A stretch of DNA of 64,000 nucleotides from positions 1,116,001-1,180,000 of the forward strand of contig CAWAEN010000004.1 of assembly GCA_963781035.1 (NCBI GenBank). The letters run 5' to 3'. The notes below the pieces were generated by a model. That model saw only the letters and a list, made by a program, of their open reading frames with translations, had not been told where the DNA came from and did no database searches. This document shows positions 18,221 to 29,088 of the stretch, in pieces. The position numbers and the translations under genes are program-made. Positions within the stretch are counted from its first letter, which is position 1. Each line of letters starts with the position of its first letter. This stretch comes from SZUA-35 sp963781035. GTDB taxonomy: Bacteria; Actinomycetota; Acidimicrobiia; Acidimicrobiales; SZUA-35.

Positions 18221-19081
18221 TCACGCGGTCCGGCGGGCGGCTGCGGCGTCGGCGATCATCCGGGCCGCGGTTCGAGGATCGGCATGCCAGAGATCGGCCC
18301 CGAGTGATGCGGCCAAGTCCTGCGAGGTGACGGCACCACCACCGACGGCGATCGGCGTCTGCCCGGGGCCCCGTTGCCGAATGGCGTCGACGGTGTTCCT
18401 GGCATCGTCATCGTGTCCCGGGCCGGTGACCGAGATCGCCACGACCGCGTCTGGATGGCGATCCACGGCTTCGAGGAACGCGTCGATGTCCGGCGACCCG
18501 CCGAGGTCGATGACGGCGACGCCGAAGGAACGAAGGACGTCTGCGAACATGGCTGAGGGAATCGAGTGGACGTCACCGGGGCACGCACCCACGACCACGG
18601 TGCCCCGACGCCGGCCGGGATTCGTCAGGTGACTGCCGAGGCGGGCGATCAGGCGAGTTGCCACCGCTGACGCCTTGTGTTCGTCTGCGATCGACAGCTC
18701 ACCCTGCTCCCATCGTCGTCCGATCGAGATCAGGGCAGGGGTCAGGAGATCGAAGTGGAGGTCGATCGGGTCGCCCGATTCGGCAACGGCTTCCTCGATG
18801 ATCTTCCACGCTGCAGCCTCATCGCCGGCGACCAGTCTGTCCTCGAGGACATCTCGCTTCTGCTCGGTCGATCGAACCACGGACGGGGAGTCGCTGGTGC
18901 TCGTTTGGTCGCTGTTGCCCTGGGCGTCCCGGAACGCCTCGAGGTCCTCGGCTGCGATCATCCAGGATCCTCGGCGCTTCTCGGCGTAGAGGAGGCCGAG
19001 CTTCACGTATCGGTACGCGGTCATGTAGTGGACGCCGAGCTCGTCGGCGGCTTGTTGGAGCGTGACGTCACCCGATGGCAC
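18221..19081 (-). CDS. CarH/LitR-like B12-dependent regulator (copy 1)
   Basis: 286 aa. N-terminal excisionase/MerR-type winged helix (residues 6-50, TLQQAADELGVHYMTAYRYV), then a helical B12 cap domain with the photoreceptor motif W-x9-EH (W124, E134, H135) and a cobalamin-binding Rossmann domain with the lower-ligand His172 in PGDVHS and GGG near the C-terminus. CarH proteins bind adenosylcobalamin, tetramerise on operators in the dark and fall apart in light. The residue after W124 is Glu, not the His that forms the post-illumination bis-His adduct in Thermus CarH (His132). The GTG start has TACGGT 6 nt upstream. A paralogue lies at 27744-28634. whiB and ferrochelatase follow on the same strand. 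Confidence 0.85.
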   Translation of the reverse strand: MPSGDVTLQQAADELGVHYMTAYRYVKLGLLYAEKRRGSWMIAAEDLEAFRDAQGNSDQTSTSDSPSVVRSTEQKRDVLEDRLVAGDEAAAWKIIEEAVAESGDPIDLHFDLLTPALISIGRRWEQGELSIADEHKASAVATRLIARLGSHLTNPGRRRGTVVVGACPGDVHSIPSAMFADVLRSFGVAVIDLGGSPDIDAFLEAVDRHPDAVVAISVTGPGHDDDARNTVDAIRQRGPGQTPIAVGGGAVTSQDLAASLGADLWHADPRTAARMIADAAAARRTA

Positions 19082-19087
19082 GAGGGC

Positions 19088-19093
19088 ACCGTA
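19088..19093 (-). promoter_or_regulatory. -10 hexamer TACGGT of CarH-like copy 1, leaderless
   Basis: On the minus strand TACGGT ends 6 nt before the GTG at 19081. Confidence 0.55.
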
Positions 19094-19168
19094 CGAGATC
19101 CCGTCGAACGATGGAGAACCACGGGCCGATGTCGGCCAATGCGGTCATTCCGTGGCACCATCCATCAC

Positions 19169-19989
19169 ATGCGGGTCGCCACGTGGAACATCTGGTGGAA
19201 GTTCGGTCCGTGGGAAGCGCGCCAGGCCCCGATCCTCGATGAATTGGCCGACGTCCGGGCTGACGTCTGTTGCCTGCAGGAGGTCTACGCCGACGACGGC
19301 GTCGACCAGGCGGTGGCGATCGGTGCGAATCTCGCCATGCACGTGGCGAGAACGACAGGCGACGATGGAGCGGCGCATCGATTCGGCAACGCAGTGCTGA
19401 GTCGCTGGCCCATCCTCGAGAGCCACACCACGATTCTTCCCGGAGACGACGGCGAGCCGAGTCACCGGTCTGCGCTCTTCTGTCGCATCGACGGTTCCCG
19501 ATGCCGTCGCCCCGTGGTGGGTCGTGTGCACCCACCTCGAGTGGCGGTACTCGCAGAGCCGTCTGCGAACTCGTCAGCTCGGGACCATCGTCGAGGAGAT
19601 CGAACGGCTCCGAAGCCGGGAGCCCGACACGATCGTGGTGCTGGCCGGGGACTTCAATGCTGTTGCCGACAGCGACGAGATCCGTCGCCTCACCGGGACT
19701 CGCCGAGCCGTACGGTGACTCGGTGGTCTTCACCGATGCATGGACTGCAGTCGGCGATGGCGACGGCCACACGTGGACCAGGGACAACCCCCACACGGCC
19801 ACTGCGCAGTGGCCACGTCGTCGACTCGATGCCGTGTTCGTGGCGTGGCCTCGACCGAAACCCACGGCCAACCCGTTGTCGGCGGAGCTCTTCGGCACCA
19901 CGGCGCGCCCGGTCGTGCCGTCCGACCACTTCGGGGTCGTGGTCGAGCTCGACCGACGAACGGCAGCCGACCTGGCGGTCGAGTCGTGA
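19169..19989 (+). CDS. Endonuclease/exonuclease/phosphatase (EEP) fold hydrolase, two frameshifts
   Basis: Metal-dependent hydrolase of the EEP (DNase I/AP endonuclease) superfamily, about 270 aa. MRVATWNIWWKFGPWEARQ holds the catalytic Asn of the WN motif, and CLQEVY the metal-binding Glu. After a one-base shift near 19490 the next part continues (PWWVVCTHLEWRYS, then VVLAGDFNAVAD with the D-x-N pair), and after a second shift near 19705 (GGG run) the C-terminal part follows (YGDSVVFTDAW, RRLDAVFVAW, and the catalytic PSDHFGVVVEL). All catalytic motifs are present, so the breaks are probably sequence errors. Substrate could be DNA, a phospholipid or a phosphoester. The stop overlaps the GTG of the next gene. 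Confidence 0.8.
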
Positions 19990-21002
19990 CCGACGCTCCT
20001 CCGCCGACCGGCCCGCCGACCTCGGGGCCGCCCCCCACAGGGCCGCCCGCAGGGCCGCCGACCTCTGGGCCGCCCCCGCCGACCGGCCGGCCCACGACCC
20101 CGGTCGCCCCGGCCACAGCAGGACAAACAGGCGCCTCGGTCGAAACAGCGGCGATGCGTCCGCTGCTCGACATGGGGGAGTGGTTGACCGACACCACCCG
20201 AAGCCTCGTCAGCGGGTTCGGTGAATTCTTCGCCGTTCTGACCGTCGTGAGCCTCGTGAGCACTGCTGTGGTCACTCCGCTGCTGTGGTTCGGCTCGCGG
20301 AGCGCGGTGCTGACACGTGACAACGGCGCCATCCGGTCGGTCGAAGGTCTCGAGACGAGCGAGGCGGTGATGGTTGGTATCGGCATCGCCGTGCTCGTGC
20401 TTGCGCAGCTGGTCATCTTCAGCGCGGCAACGGCGCACGTCGACCGGGTCAGACGACGCGAGCACCCTCGCTGGCGCGAGTCGCTCGTGGCCGGCCTGCG
20501 ACGGGCGCCGCGGGTCATCGGTGTCGTGTTGCAGGTCGTCTTGTTGGCCTTCGTCGTCGGGCTCGTGCTCGGTCTGCTGGCCGCGCTCCTACCCGGCGCC
20601 GCCATCGTGGCCGGACCATTGTTGATCGTCGTCATCGCCATGCTGTGGGTGCGATGCGCGGTGGCCGCCACGCACGCAGTTCTGGCCCGACCCGGAAGCA
20701 GCGTCGTTGCCAGTCTCGCGTTCACCCGGGGCCGGACGTGGCCCGTGCTCGGACGACACGTCCTGCTGGTGACCATCGTTCTCGGGATCTTGCTCATCTC
20801 GTCGTTCGTCGCTGCTCCGTTCCAGAGTCTCGGTGGAGCCGAGGCCGGTGCCGGAGACGTCGTGCTGCGTGACATGGTCGGGTCGAGTGTCCCGGCGTTC
20901 GTCGCCGTGCAGTTCATCAACTCCCTCGCCTCCGGCTTCGCGGCCGCCGTCTGGGCGTCGGCGATGCTCGCTCTCTATCGAAGCGAGCCCTCGGGTCTCT
21001 GA
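19986..21002 (+). CDS. Polytopic membrane protein with Pro/Gly-rich N-terminus
   Basis: 338 aa from a GTG that overlaps the previous stop (GTGA). The first 45 residues are almost only Pro, Gly, Thr and Ser in short GPPTSGPP-type repeats, a likely disordered cytoplasmic tail. Five or six hydrophobic segments follow, including FFAVLTVVSLVSTAVVTPLLW, VMVGIGIAVLVLAQLVIF, a long stretch near residues 180-220, and HVLLVTIVLGILLISSFV. No recognised catalytic motif. Glycerophosphoryl-diester-like or DUF membrane proteins with Pro-rich tails are common in actinobacteria, but I cannot assign a family. Confidence 0.7.
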   Translation: MTDAPPPTGPPTSGPPPTGPPAGPPTSGPPPPTGRPTTPVAPATAGQTGASVETAAMRPLLDMGEWLTDTTRSLVSGFGEFFAVLTVVSLVSTAVVTPLLWFGSRSAVLTRDNGAIRSVEGLETSEAVMVGIGIAVLVLAQLVIFSAATAHVDRVRRREHPRWRESLVAGLRRAPRVIGVVLQVVLLAFVVGLVLGLLAALLPGAAIVAGPLLIVVIAMLWVRCAVAATHAVLARPGSSVVASLAFTRGRTWPVLGRHVLLVTIVLGILLISSFVAAPFQSLGGAEAGAGDVVLRDMVGSSVPAFVAVQFINSLASGFAAAVWASAMLALYRSEPSGL

Positions 21003-21003
21003 C

Positions 21004-21009
21004 TAGATT
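21004..21009 (+). promoter_or_regulatory. -10 hexamer TAGATT of helD, leaderless
   Basis: TAGATT ends 7 nt before the GTG at 21017. It overlaps the stop codon of the upstream gene, so helD has its own promoter. Confidence 0.6.
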
Positions 21010-21016
21010 CGACGCC

Positions 21017-23071
21017 GTGAGCGGGATCGAGGTCGACGACGAACATCGCCGCGACCAACGTCACATCGACCACGCGTTCGGTTGCCTCGACGCCATGAGT
21101 CGTCGTGCCGCCGCCGTCCACGAGGCGGCGAAACGGGCCGCTGATCAGGAGAAGACCGTCGACGCCCGTATTGCCGCGTCGAAGATGGCCGCTCGCCGCG
21201 CCGCCATCGATGCCACCGGTGGGGCCTTGTGCTTCGGACGGATCGACGAGGACGGTCCACCTCGAACGCCGGGTGACGTGTGGTACGTAGGACGTCGACA
21301 CGTCGAGGACAGCGAGGGGCGGCCGGTCGTGGTCGACTGGCGGGCTCCGGTCTCGGCCCCCTTCTACCGAGCCACGGCGGTCGACCCGTGCGGGCTCGAG
21401 CGGCGTCGCCGGTTCAACCTCGAGAAGGCGACGATCGTCGCCGTCTTCGACGAGGATCTGACCGACCCCGAGTCAGCTGCCGGTGGTCTGCCCGATCCCT
21501 TGCTCGCCGAGCTGGACCGGGGCCGGTCCGGGCAGATGCGCGACATCGTCGCCACCATCGCCGGAGAGCAGGACGAGGTGATCCGCTCCGGCATCGAGGA
21601 ACTCCTGATCGTGCAGGGCGGCCCAGGCACCGGAAAGACCGCCGTCGGTCTCCATCGGGCCGCGTTCCTGCTCTTCGCTCATCGCGATCACTTCGCCGAT
21701 CATCAGGTGCTGGTGGTCGGCCCGAATCCCGTGTTCCTCCGCTACATCGCCGAGGTCCTGCCATCCTTGGGTGAACGATCGGTCGTGCAGACGACGCTGA
21801 CCGGGCTGCTTGCGGCCAAGTTTCGCGTGCGCGCCATCGACCGCCCGGAGGTTGCCGCGATGAAGGCCGATGCTCGGATGGCCGAGGTGGTGCGTCGTGC
21901 CATGGTGCGGAAGATTTCGGTTCCCGACGCCGGGCTCGAGCTTCGCTCCGGTGTCTCCGTCATCCGATTCGATGCCGCGGAAGTGGCCGACATGCAGGGG
22001 CGTGCCCTCGAGCGGAATCTTTCTCTGAACAGCGCACGCGACGTGTTTCGCACGATCGTTCTGCAGGAGGCCTGGCGCTCGTACGAGGGCCGAGTCGGTG
22101 CCGACCCCGGCCGGCAGCCGGGATTTGTTGCCGCCATACGGGCCGATCCTGCGTTCAAGAAGGACGTCGATCGCATGTGGCCAGCGTTCTCACCGGTGAC
22201 GGTTGTCCGCGACATCCTCGGATCGCCGACGAAGCGGCGGGCGGCCGCCGACGGGCTGTTGACCGACGAGGAGCAGGAGCTTCTGCACCGCGCCGTCGCC
22301 AAGAAGGCGCGCGATGAGGCATGGACCGCGGCCGATCTTCCATTGCTCGACGAGGCCACCGCCATCGCCACCGGCGTTTCTGCCAGCTACGGGCACGTCG
22401 TCGTCGACGAGGCCCAGGATCACGGCGCCATGGCCCTCCGCATGCTCGGCCGGCGAGCTGAGCGGTTCTCCATGACCGTGCTCGGTGATCTGGCCCAGGC
22501 GACCATGCCGGGATCGACGAACGATTGGGCTGAGGCGGCACGCCATCTGTGTGGCGACGCAGACCGGGCAGTCGTTCGTGAGCTCACGGTCGGCTATCGC
22601 GTGCCGGCGGCCATCCTCGACGTGGCCAATGCGCTGCTGCCCCGGGCGGCACCAACGGTGACCCCGGCCCGCTCGATCCGCCCGGGCGGTGAGGCCCCGC
22701 GACGCCGCCTGGTCGACGACGTCGGGGAGATCCCGATCGTCGTTGGTGCAGCCATCGACGAGCTGGCGAACGAGGGGGACGGATCGGTCAGTGCCTCGAT
22801 CGCCGTGATCGCCCCTGCGATGCACCACGCCCGCCTCGTTTCCGGTTTGTCGGACCACGAGATCGTCCGCTTCGACATCGCCTCGGTCGCTCACCTGCCG
22901 GGATCATCCGCGGTGGCCCTGCTCGAGCCCGATCAGGCCAAGGGTCTCGAGTTCGATGCGGTCATCGTGGTCGATCCGGACGCGATCGAGGCGGGCGAGT
23001 ACGGACTGCGCCGGCTGTACGTCGCCATGACCCGCGCCGTGCAGTCGCTCACGATCGTCGAACTCGCCTAA
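21017..23071 (+). CDS. helD: HelD-type UvrD-like helicase (RNA polymerase recycling factor)
   Basis: 684 aa, superfamily 1A. HelD uses ATP to strip stalled RNA polymerase from nucleic acid and can confer rifampicin tolerance. An N-terminal coiled region (DDEHRRDQRHIDHAF onward) precedes the helicase core, as in HelD and unlike UvrD. Motifs: YVGRRHVED...VVDWRAPVSAPFYRA (HelD-specific), Walker A GGPGTGKT (about residues 202-209), motif II VVVDEAQDHG, VLGDLAQA, and C-terminal EPDQAKGLEFDAVIVVDP and LYVAMTRAVQSLTIV. It is convergent with parE, separated by a repeat array. Confidence 0.87.
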   Translation: MSGIEVDDEHRRDQRHIDHAFGCLDAMSRRAAAVHEAAKRAADQEKTVDARIAASKMAARRAAIDATGGALCFGRIDEDGPPRTPGDVWYVGRRHVEDSEGRPVVVDWRAPVSAPFYRATAVDPCGLERRRRFNLEKATIVAVFDEDLTDPESAAGGLPDPLLAELDRGRSGQMRDIVATIAGEQDEVIRSGIEELLIVQGGPGTGKTAVGLHRAAFLLFAHRDHFADHQVLVVGPNPVFLRYIAEVLPSLGERSVVQTTLTGLLAAKFRVRAIDRPEVAAMKADARMAEVVRRAMVRKISVPDAGLELRSGVSVIRFDAAEVADMQGRALERNLSLNSARDVFRTIVLQEAWRSYEGRVGADPGRQPGFVAAIRADPAFKKDVDRMWPAFSPVTVVRDILGSPTKRRAAADGLLTDEEQELLHRAVAKKARDEAWTAADLPLLDEATAIATGVSASYGHVVVDEAQDHGAMALRMLGRRAERFSMTVLGDLAQATMPGSTNDWAEAARHLCGDADRAVVRELTVGYRVPAAILDVANALLPRAAPTVTPARSIRPGGEAPRRRLVDDVGEIPIVVGAAIDELANEGDGSVSASIAVIAPAMHHARLVSGLSDHEIVRFDIASVAHLPGSSAVALLEPDQAKGLEFDAVIVVDPDAIEAGEYGLRRLYVAMTRAVQSLTIVELA

Positions 23072-23074
23072 AAG

Positions 23075-23195
23075 CCCCAACTGCCAGCGCCACACGTCGC
23101 TCTGGGTACGTGCTGGCAGTTGGAGTGCGTGGCAGTTGGAGGTGCGTGGCAGTTGGAGGTGCGTGGCAGTTGGAGGTGCGTGGCAGTTGGGGTTG
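23075..23195. repeat. Tandem 17-bp repeats flanked by an inverted copy between helD and parE
   Basis: Five units beginning TGGCAGTTGG, of 16-17 bp (TGGCAGTTGGAGGTGCG), start at 23114, 23130, 23147, 23164 and 23181. A single inverted copy, CCCCAACTGCCA at 23075-23086, pairs exactly with TGGCAGTTGGGG at 23181-23192 and can pair almost as well with each other unit. It lies between the stops of two convergent genes, so it could act as a bidirectional terminator with slipping stems. Confidence 0.8.
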
Positions 23196-23199
23196 TCGG

Positions 23200-25235
<2,036 letters not shown>

Positions 25236-25252
25236 GCGGTTTCTTGGCCGCC

Positions 25253-27693
25253 TCACCAGCGGCCGGTGCCGATGGCGAGGATACGACGAGCCGTGGTGCT
25301 GGCCGGACGCATCCCGTGCGGGTGGGACTCGATGGCCACGGGGTCCGGGGTGTTGTCGGGCTTGGTCGGAGCGTCGTCCTGACCGACGATGGCCACGATC
25401 CGTTCCGGGTTCCCGACCCAGGCGAAGTCGAGGCGGTGCTCGTCCTTGAACTTGGTGAGCCGCACGCCACCGGTACCCCGGCCCTTGGCCGGGATCTCGT
25501 CCGCATCGGTCGACTTCGACGGTGCCGAGTGTCGGTGACCGTGATGATGACCGCACCGGCGACGGCGGGACCAGCGGCGATGACCTTGGCGTTGCCCTTC
25601 AGCTGCGATGCCGGCGACCCCCTGGCCCCGGCGCCCTGGACACTGATGTCTCGACCGGGGTGCGCAGCGCTCTGCGCATCGCTGGTGACGAACACGATGT
25701 CGACCGCCGGGTCGATCACGCGGGCGGCGACGACGACGGTCGCGGTCGGCGAGCTTGATGACGGGTCGGCCGTGGCTGACGTCGGCGAGCGCCGACCGCT
25801 CGACCCGTTTCGCGACACCGGCGGCGGTGACGACGAGGAGTGATCGCCGGCATCGGGTTCGGGGTCGGTGGCGGAGACGATGGTGAGGATCTGCTCGCCC
25901 CGTTCGGCGCGAAGATCTCGCTGACCTCCTCGCCCCGACTGCGACCGCCGACCTCGGCGAGATCGGCGGCTCGGCAACGGAGCAGGCCGCCCTCGGTCGG
26001 TGATGGCCAACACGTCGGATGCGAGCGATCCGACCGCGACGCTGTCGATGACGTCGTGGCGGCTCGGGGTGTAGGTGCGTGACGTACCCGAGGGGTTCGC
26101 GACCGATGACGCCGGAGGCGGCGAGGCTGATCAGACACGGCTCGTCGGCGATCGGTCAGATCGATCTCGGGAGCCGCTTCGCTGTAGGTCTCGATCTCGT
26201 CGGCGACGATGATGCGGGTGCGGCGCGGCGTGGCGTACTCGTCGACCAACTCGCCGAGCTCGCTGATCACGATCGTGCGTCTGCCGCTGCTCCGACCCGA
26301 GGATCTTCTCGAGGTCGTCGATGCTCGCTCTCGCAGCTCGACCCGTTCCTCGACGAGTTCGGTGTAGGCCAGCGCGGTCAGGCGACGCAGGCGGAGCTCG
26401 AGGATCGTCTCGGCCTGGATCTCGCTGAGGTCGAGCTGCTCCATCAGGCCGCTCGCGGGCCGTCGCCGAGTCGGCGGCGTGCGGATGATCGCCGACGACC
26501 ACGTCGATGTTGTCGAGGGCGATGAGTAGACCCTCGACGATGTGGAGCCGTTCCTCGGCGCTGCCGCAGCCGGTACTCGGATCGCTTCACGACCATGTCG
26601 AGCCGATGCTCGATGTAGTGCTGGCAGAGGTCGTAGAGCCCGAGGGTGGTGGGCACGCCGTCGACCAGGACGACGTTGTTGATGCCGAAGGTCTCCTCGA
26701 GCGGGGTCAGTCGGTAGAGCTTCTGCAGCAGGACGTTCGGGTTGACCCCGGTCTTGCACTCGATCACGAGTCGCAGGCCGGACGTGCGGTCGCTGAGGTT
26801 CTTGACGTCGGAGATGCCGGTGATCTTGCCGTTGTTGACCAGTTCCTTGATCTTGGCCACGATTCGCTCGACTCCGACCATGTAGGGCAGTTCGGTGACG
26901 ACGATGCCCTTACGCGCTCGTGTGATGTCGACGATCTCGGCCGAGGCCCGAAGCCGGACCGAACCGCGACCGGTCTCGTAGGCATCCCGGATGCCGTCGT
27001 CGATCATGATGCCGCCGCTCGGGAAGTCGGGCCCCGGGACCACGGCCCGGAGCTCGTCGATGGTCGGCTTCGGCCGTCGCTGGCTCATGACGAGCTTGAT
27101 GGCTTCGTAGATCTCGCCGAGGTTGTGCGGTGCCATGTTGGTGGCCATGCCGACGGCGATGCCGGTGGTGCCGTTGACCAGGAGGTTCGGGAGCAGCGCA
27201 GGGAGGTAGAGCGGTTCTTCGTTCTCGCCGTCGTAGGTGGGGCGGAACTCGACGGTGTCCTCGTCGATCTCGGCCAAGAGGTCCAGGGCGGCATCGGTGA
27301 GGCGGCACTCGGTGTAGCGGATGGCGGCCGGCGGATCGTCGAGGCTGCCGAAGTTGCCCTGCGGGTCGATGAGGGTGATCGATCGGGCGAAGTCCTGCCC
27401 GAGGCGGACGAGGGTGTCGTAGATCGCCTGTCGCCGTGCGGGTGGTACTTGCCCATGACGTCGCCGACGACGCCGGCGCACTTCCGGTGTGGTCGATCGG
27501 GAAACAGACCCATCTCCCGCATGGCGAACAGGATTCGCCGCTGCACCGGCTTGAGACCGTCGCGGACGTCGGGGATGGCACGGGAGGTGATGACCGACAG
27601 CGAGTAGGCGAGGAACGACTCGCCGATCTCCTCGGAGACGGGCACGTCGATCACTTCACGTGCAAAGGGCAGCAGCTCACCCTGGGATGCCAT
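25253..27693 (-). pseudogene. parC: DNA topoisomerase IV subunit A (ParC), many frameshifts
   Basis: DNA-breaking subunit of topoisomerase IV. Start ATG 27693 with AGGAG 5 nt upstream. MASQGELLPFAREVIDVPV leads into DVRDGLKPVQRRIL and GDVMGKYHPHG. After a break at 27.43 kb one frame runs intact for about 860 nt, with NFGSLDDPPAAIRYTECRL containing the catalytic Tyr; the DDPPAA form is typical of actinobacterial ParC rather than GyrA. From 26.57 kb to the end, frames change every 50-200 bp, yet the beta-pinwheel C-terminal domain is recognisable and ends FAWVGNPERIVAIVGQ to ILAIGTGRW at 25253. Probably an intact gene with sequence errors. Co-transcribed with parE. Confidence 0.82.
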
Positions 27694-27743
27694 GTTGTCT
27701 CCTGTTCTCCCGCCGACCTCGTCGCTCTGAGGACCCGCCAACC

Positions 27744-28634
27744 CTATCGTCTCCGGGGGACCCCGAACGCTTGTTCGTCATCGGCCGAGACGAGGGATTC
27801 CTGATCGTCGGTGAGGAGGTCGAGTGCGAGGACCAGCTCGCCGATGTCGCTGGCCCCCACCGTGTCGCCGATCGCTCGTGCCTGCTCCCGATCGATGATG
27901 CCGGCCCCGCCGACGGCGATCGACAGATCGGGTCGGCTGGCGCGGATTGCCTGCACCGTCGTGTGCACCGCGTCGACGGCTTCGAACATGCTCGACGAGA
28001 TCGCAACGGCGGCCAAGGGCATCGATGTGGATTCGATCACCTCGACGAAACTCTCGGGGGGAGTGTCAGCGCCGAGATCGGTGACCTCGTAACCGCCCCC
28101 GCGTAGGAGGTCGGCCATGATCGCGGTGGTGAGCGCATGGGTGTCGCCGCAGACGAGCCCGACGACCACGTGGGCCTTGGGAGCGGCCCGCAGTCGGAAG
28201 CGGGGGCCCAGCCTGGCCGCCAGGCGTGTGGCGACCACCGTCGCCTGATGCTCGTCGAAGACCGTGATGTCGCCCCGAGCCCAGCGATCACCGACGGATT
28301 GCATCGCGGGGATGAGCATCTGCAGGTGGATGTCGGCCGGCTCTGCTCCCGAGGTGAGAGCCTGGGACACCACCGACCAGGCCCCCGGTTCGTCTGCGGC
28401 GATCATGCGGTCCTCGAGCTGGAGCGCGGCCCGAGCCCGCGAACCGTCCCGAACGGCGGGGTCGGAACCGATCACCAGGCCGTCGAGATCGGCGACGTCG
28501 ACGTACCACTGCCCGCCGCGCTTGGTCGCGGCGAGACGGCCGGTCCGAACGTACCGGTAGATGGTCATGTAGTGGAGGCCGAGTCGCTCCGCGGCGGCGC
28601 GCAAGCTGATCGACGATCCGGACATGCGGGTCAT
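27744..28634 (-). CDS. CarH/LitR-like B12-dependent regulator (copy 2)
   Basis: 296 aa from the ATG at 28634; earlier in-frame starts lie within hairpin repeats and are unlikely. Same layout as the copy at 18221-19081: winged helix (residues 9-53, SLRAAAERLGLHYMTIYRYV), cap domain with W-x9-EH (W118, E128, H129), cobalamin domain with His166 in CGDTHA and VGGAGI near the end. The residue after W118 is Ala, so, like copy 1, it lacks the His that makes the light-state bis-His ligand in Thermus CarH. It is followed on the same strand by parC, 50 nt away. A light- or B12-responsive repressor is the likely role; its target is unknown. Confidence 0.85.
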   Translation of the reverse strand: MTRMSGSSISLRAAAERLGLHYMTIYRYVRTGRLAATKRGGQWYVDVADLDGLVIGSDPAVRDGSRARAALQLEDRMIAADEPGAWSVVSQALTSGAEPADIHLQMLIPAMQSVGDRWARGDITVFDEHQATVVATRLAARLGPRFRLRAAPKAHVVVGLVCGDTHALTTAIMADLLRGGGYEVTDLGADTPPESFVEVIESTSMPLAAVAISSSMFEAVDAVHTTVQAIRASRPDLSIAVGGAGIIDREQARAIGDTVGASDIGELVLALDLLTDDQESLVSADDEQAFGVPRRR

Positions 28635-28661
28635 GGTTGCATACGCCGGGCGGACACGTGG

Positions 28662-28772
28662 CATCGGCCGGAGCCGATGGCTGGGTGGCTGCATCGGCCG
28701 GAGCTGGATGGCCGGAGTGGCTGGCATCGGCCGGAGCCGATGGCTGAGTGGCTGGATCGGCCGGAGCCGATG
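28662..28772. repeat. Four tandem hairpin repeats, core CATCGGCCGGAGCCGATG
   Basis: Copies start near 28662, 28692, 28725 and 28756 (30-33 bp apart), separated by GGCTG-rich spacers. Copies 1, 3 and 4 contain the self-complementary stem ATCGGC/GCCGAT with a CGGA loop; copy 2 is degenerate. They lie between the RHH-like gene and CarH-like copy 2, both read on the minus strand. The 13-nt core CGGCCGGAGCCGA also occurs in the hairpin at 12945-12980. REP-like or terminator/attenuator hairpins are likely. Confidence 0.7.
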
Positions 28773-28774
28773 GC

Positions 28775-29011
28775 TCAGCGGCGGCGACGGCGACGCTGCG
28801 CGTCGATCTTGCGGGCGGCTTTCACGACGCCGACCAACCGTGACCCGAGATCGTTCGGGTCCGGGTTGGCATCGGTGTCGAGTTCAGGGGCGAGGGCTTC
28901 GAGGATCGCACTGACGCTGACCCCCTGCTCGGCGGCGAATCCATGCCATTGATCGTGCGCGTCGTCGCTGACGTACGCATGTAAGGCCTTTCGGCCTTTG
29001 TCCTGAGACAT
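28775..29011 (-). CDS. Small ribbon-helix-helix-like protein
   Basis: 78 aa from the ATG at 29011 with GAGAGGGA 4 nt upstream. MSQDKGRKALHAYVSDDAHDQWHGFA then EQGVSVSAILEALAPEL has the strand-helix-turn-helix pattern of an RHH/MetJ-Arc DNA-binding fold; a basic tail ends in DAQRRRRRR. Could be a small DNA-binding regulator. No toxin partner is adjacent, which argues against a simple toxin-antitoxin pair. Confidence 0.55.
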   Translation of the reverse strand: MSQDKGRKALHAYVSDDAHDQWHGFAAEQGVSVSAILEALAPELDTDANPDPNDLGSRLVGVVKAARKIDAQRRRRRR

Positions 29012-29088
29012 GAAGTCCCTCTCTCTGGTTGCTCTCTGATGCGGCGGTGCCGAGAAATCCGGCGCCATGTTTGTATCACGATCTGGCC

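Noticed and set aside
19490..19720. Programmed ribosomal frameshifting in the EEP gene
   Set aside because: No slippery heptamer or downstream structure is evident, and similar breaks occur in many unrelated genes, so sequence error is simpler.
23114..23195. Regular repeats as a possible CRISPR array
   Set aside because: Units are directly adjacent with no spacers, only 17 bp long, and no cas genes are present. Same for the arrays near 28.7 and 30.7 kb.
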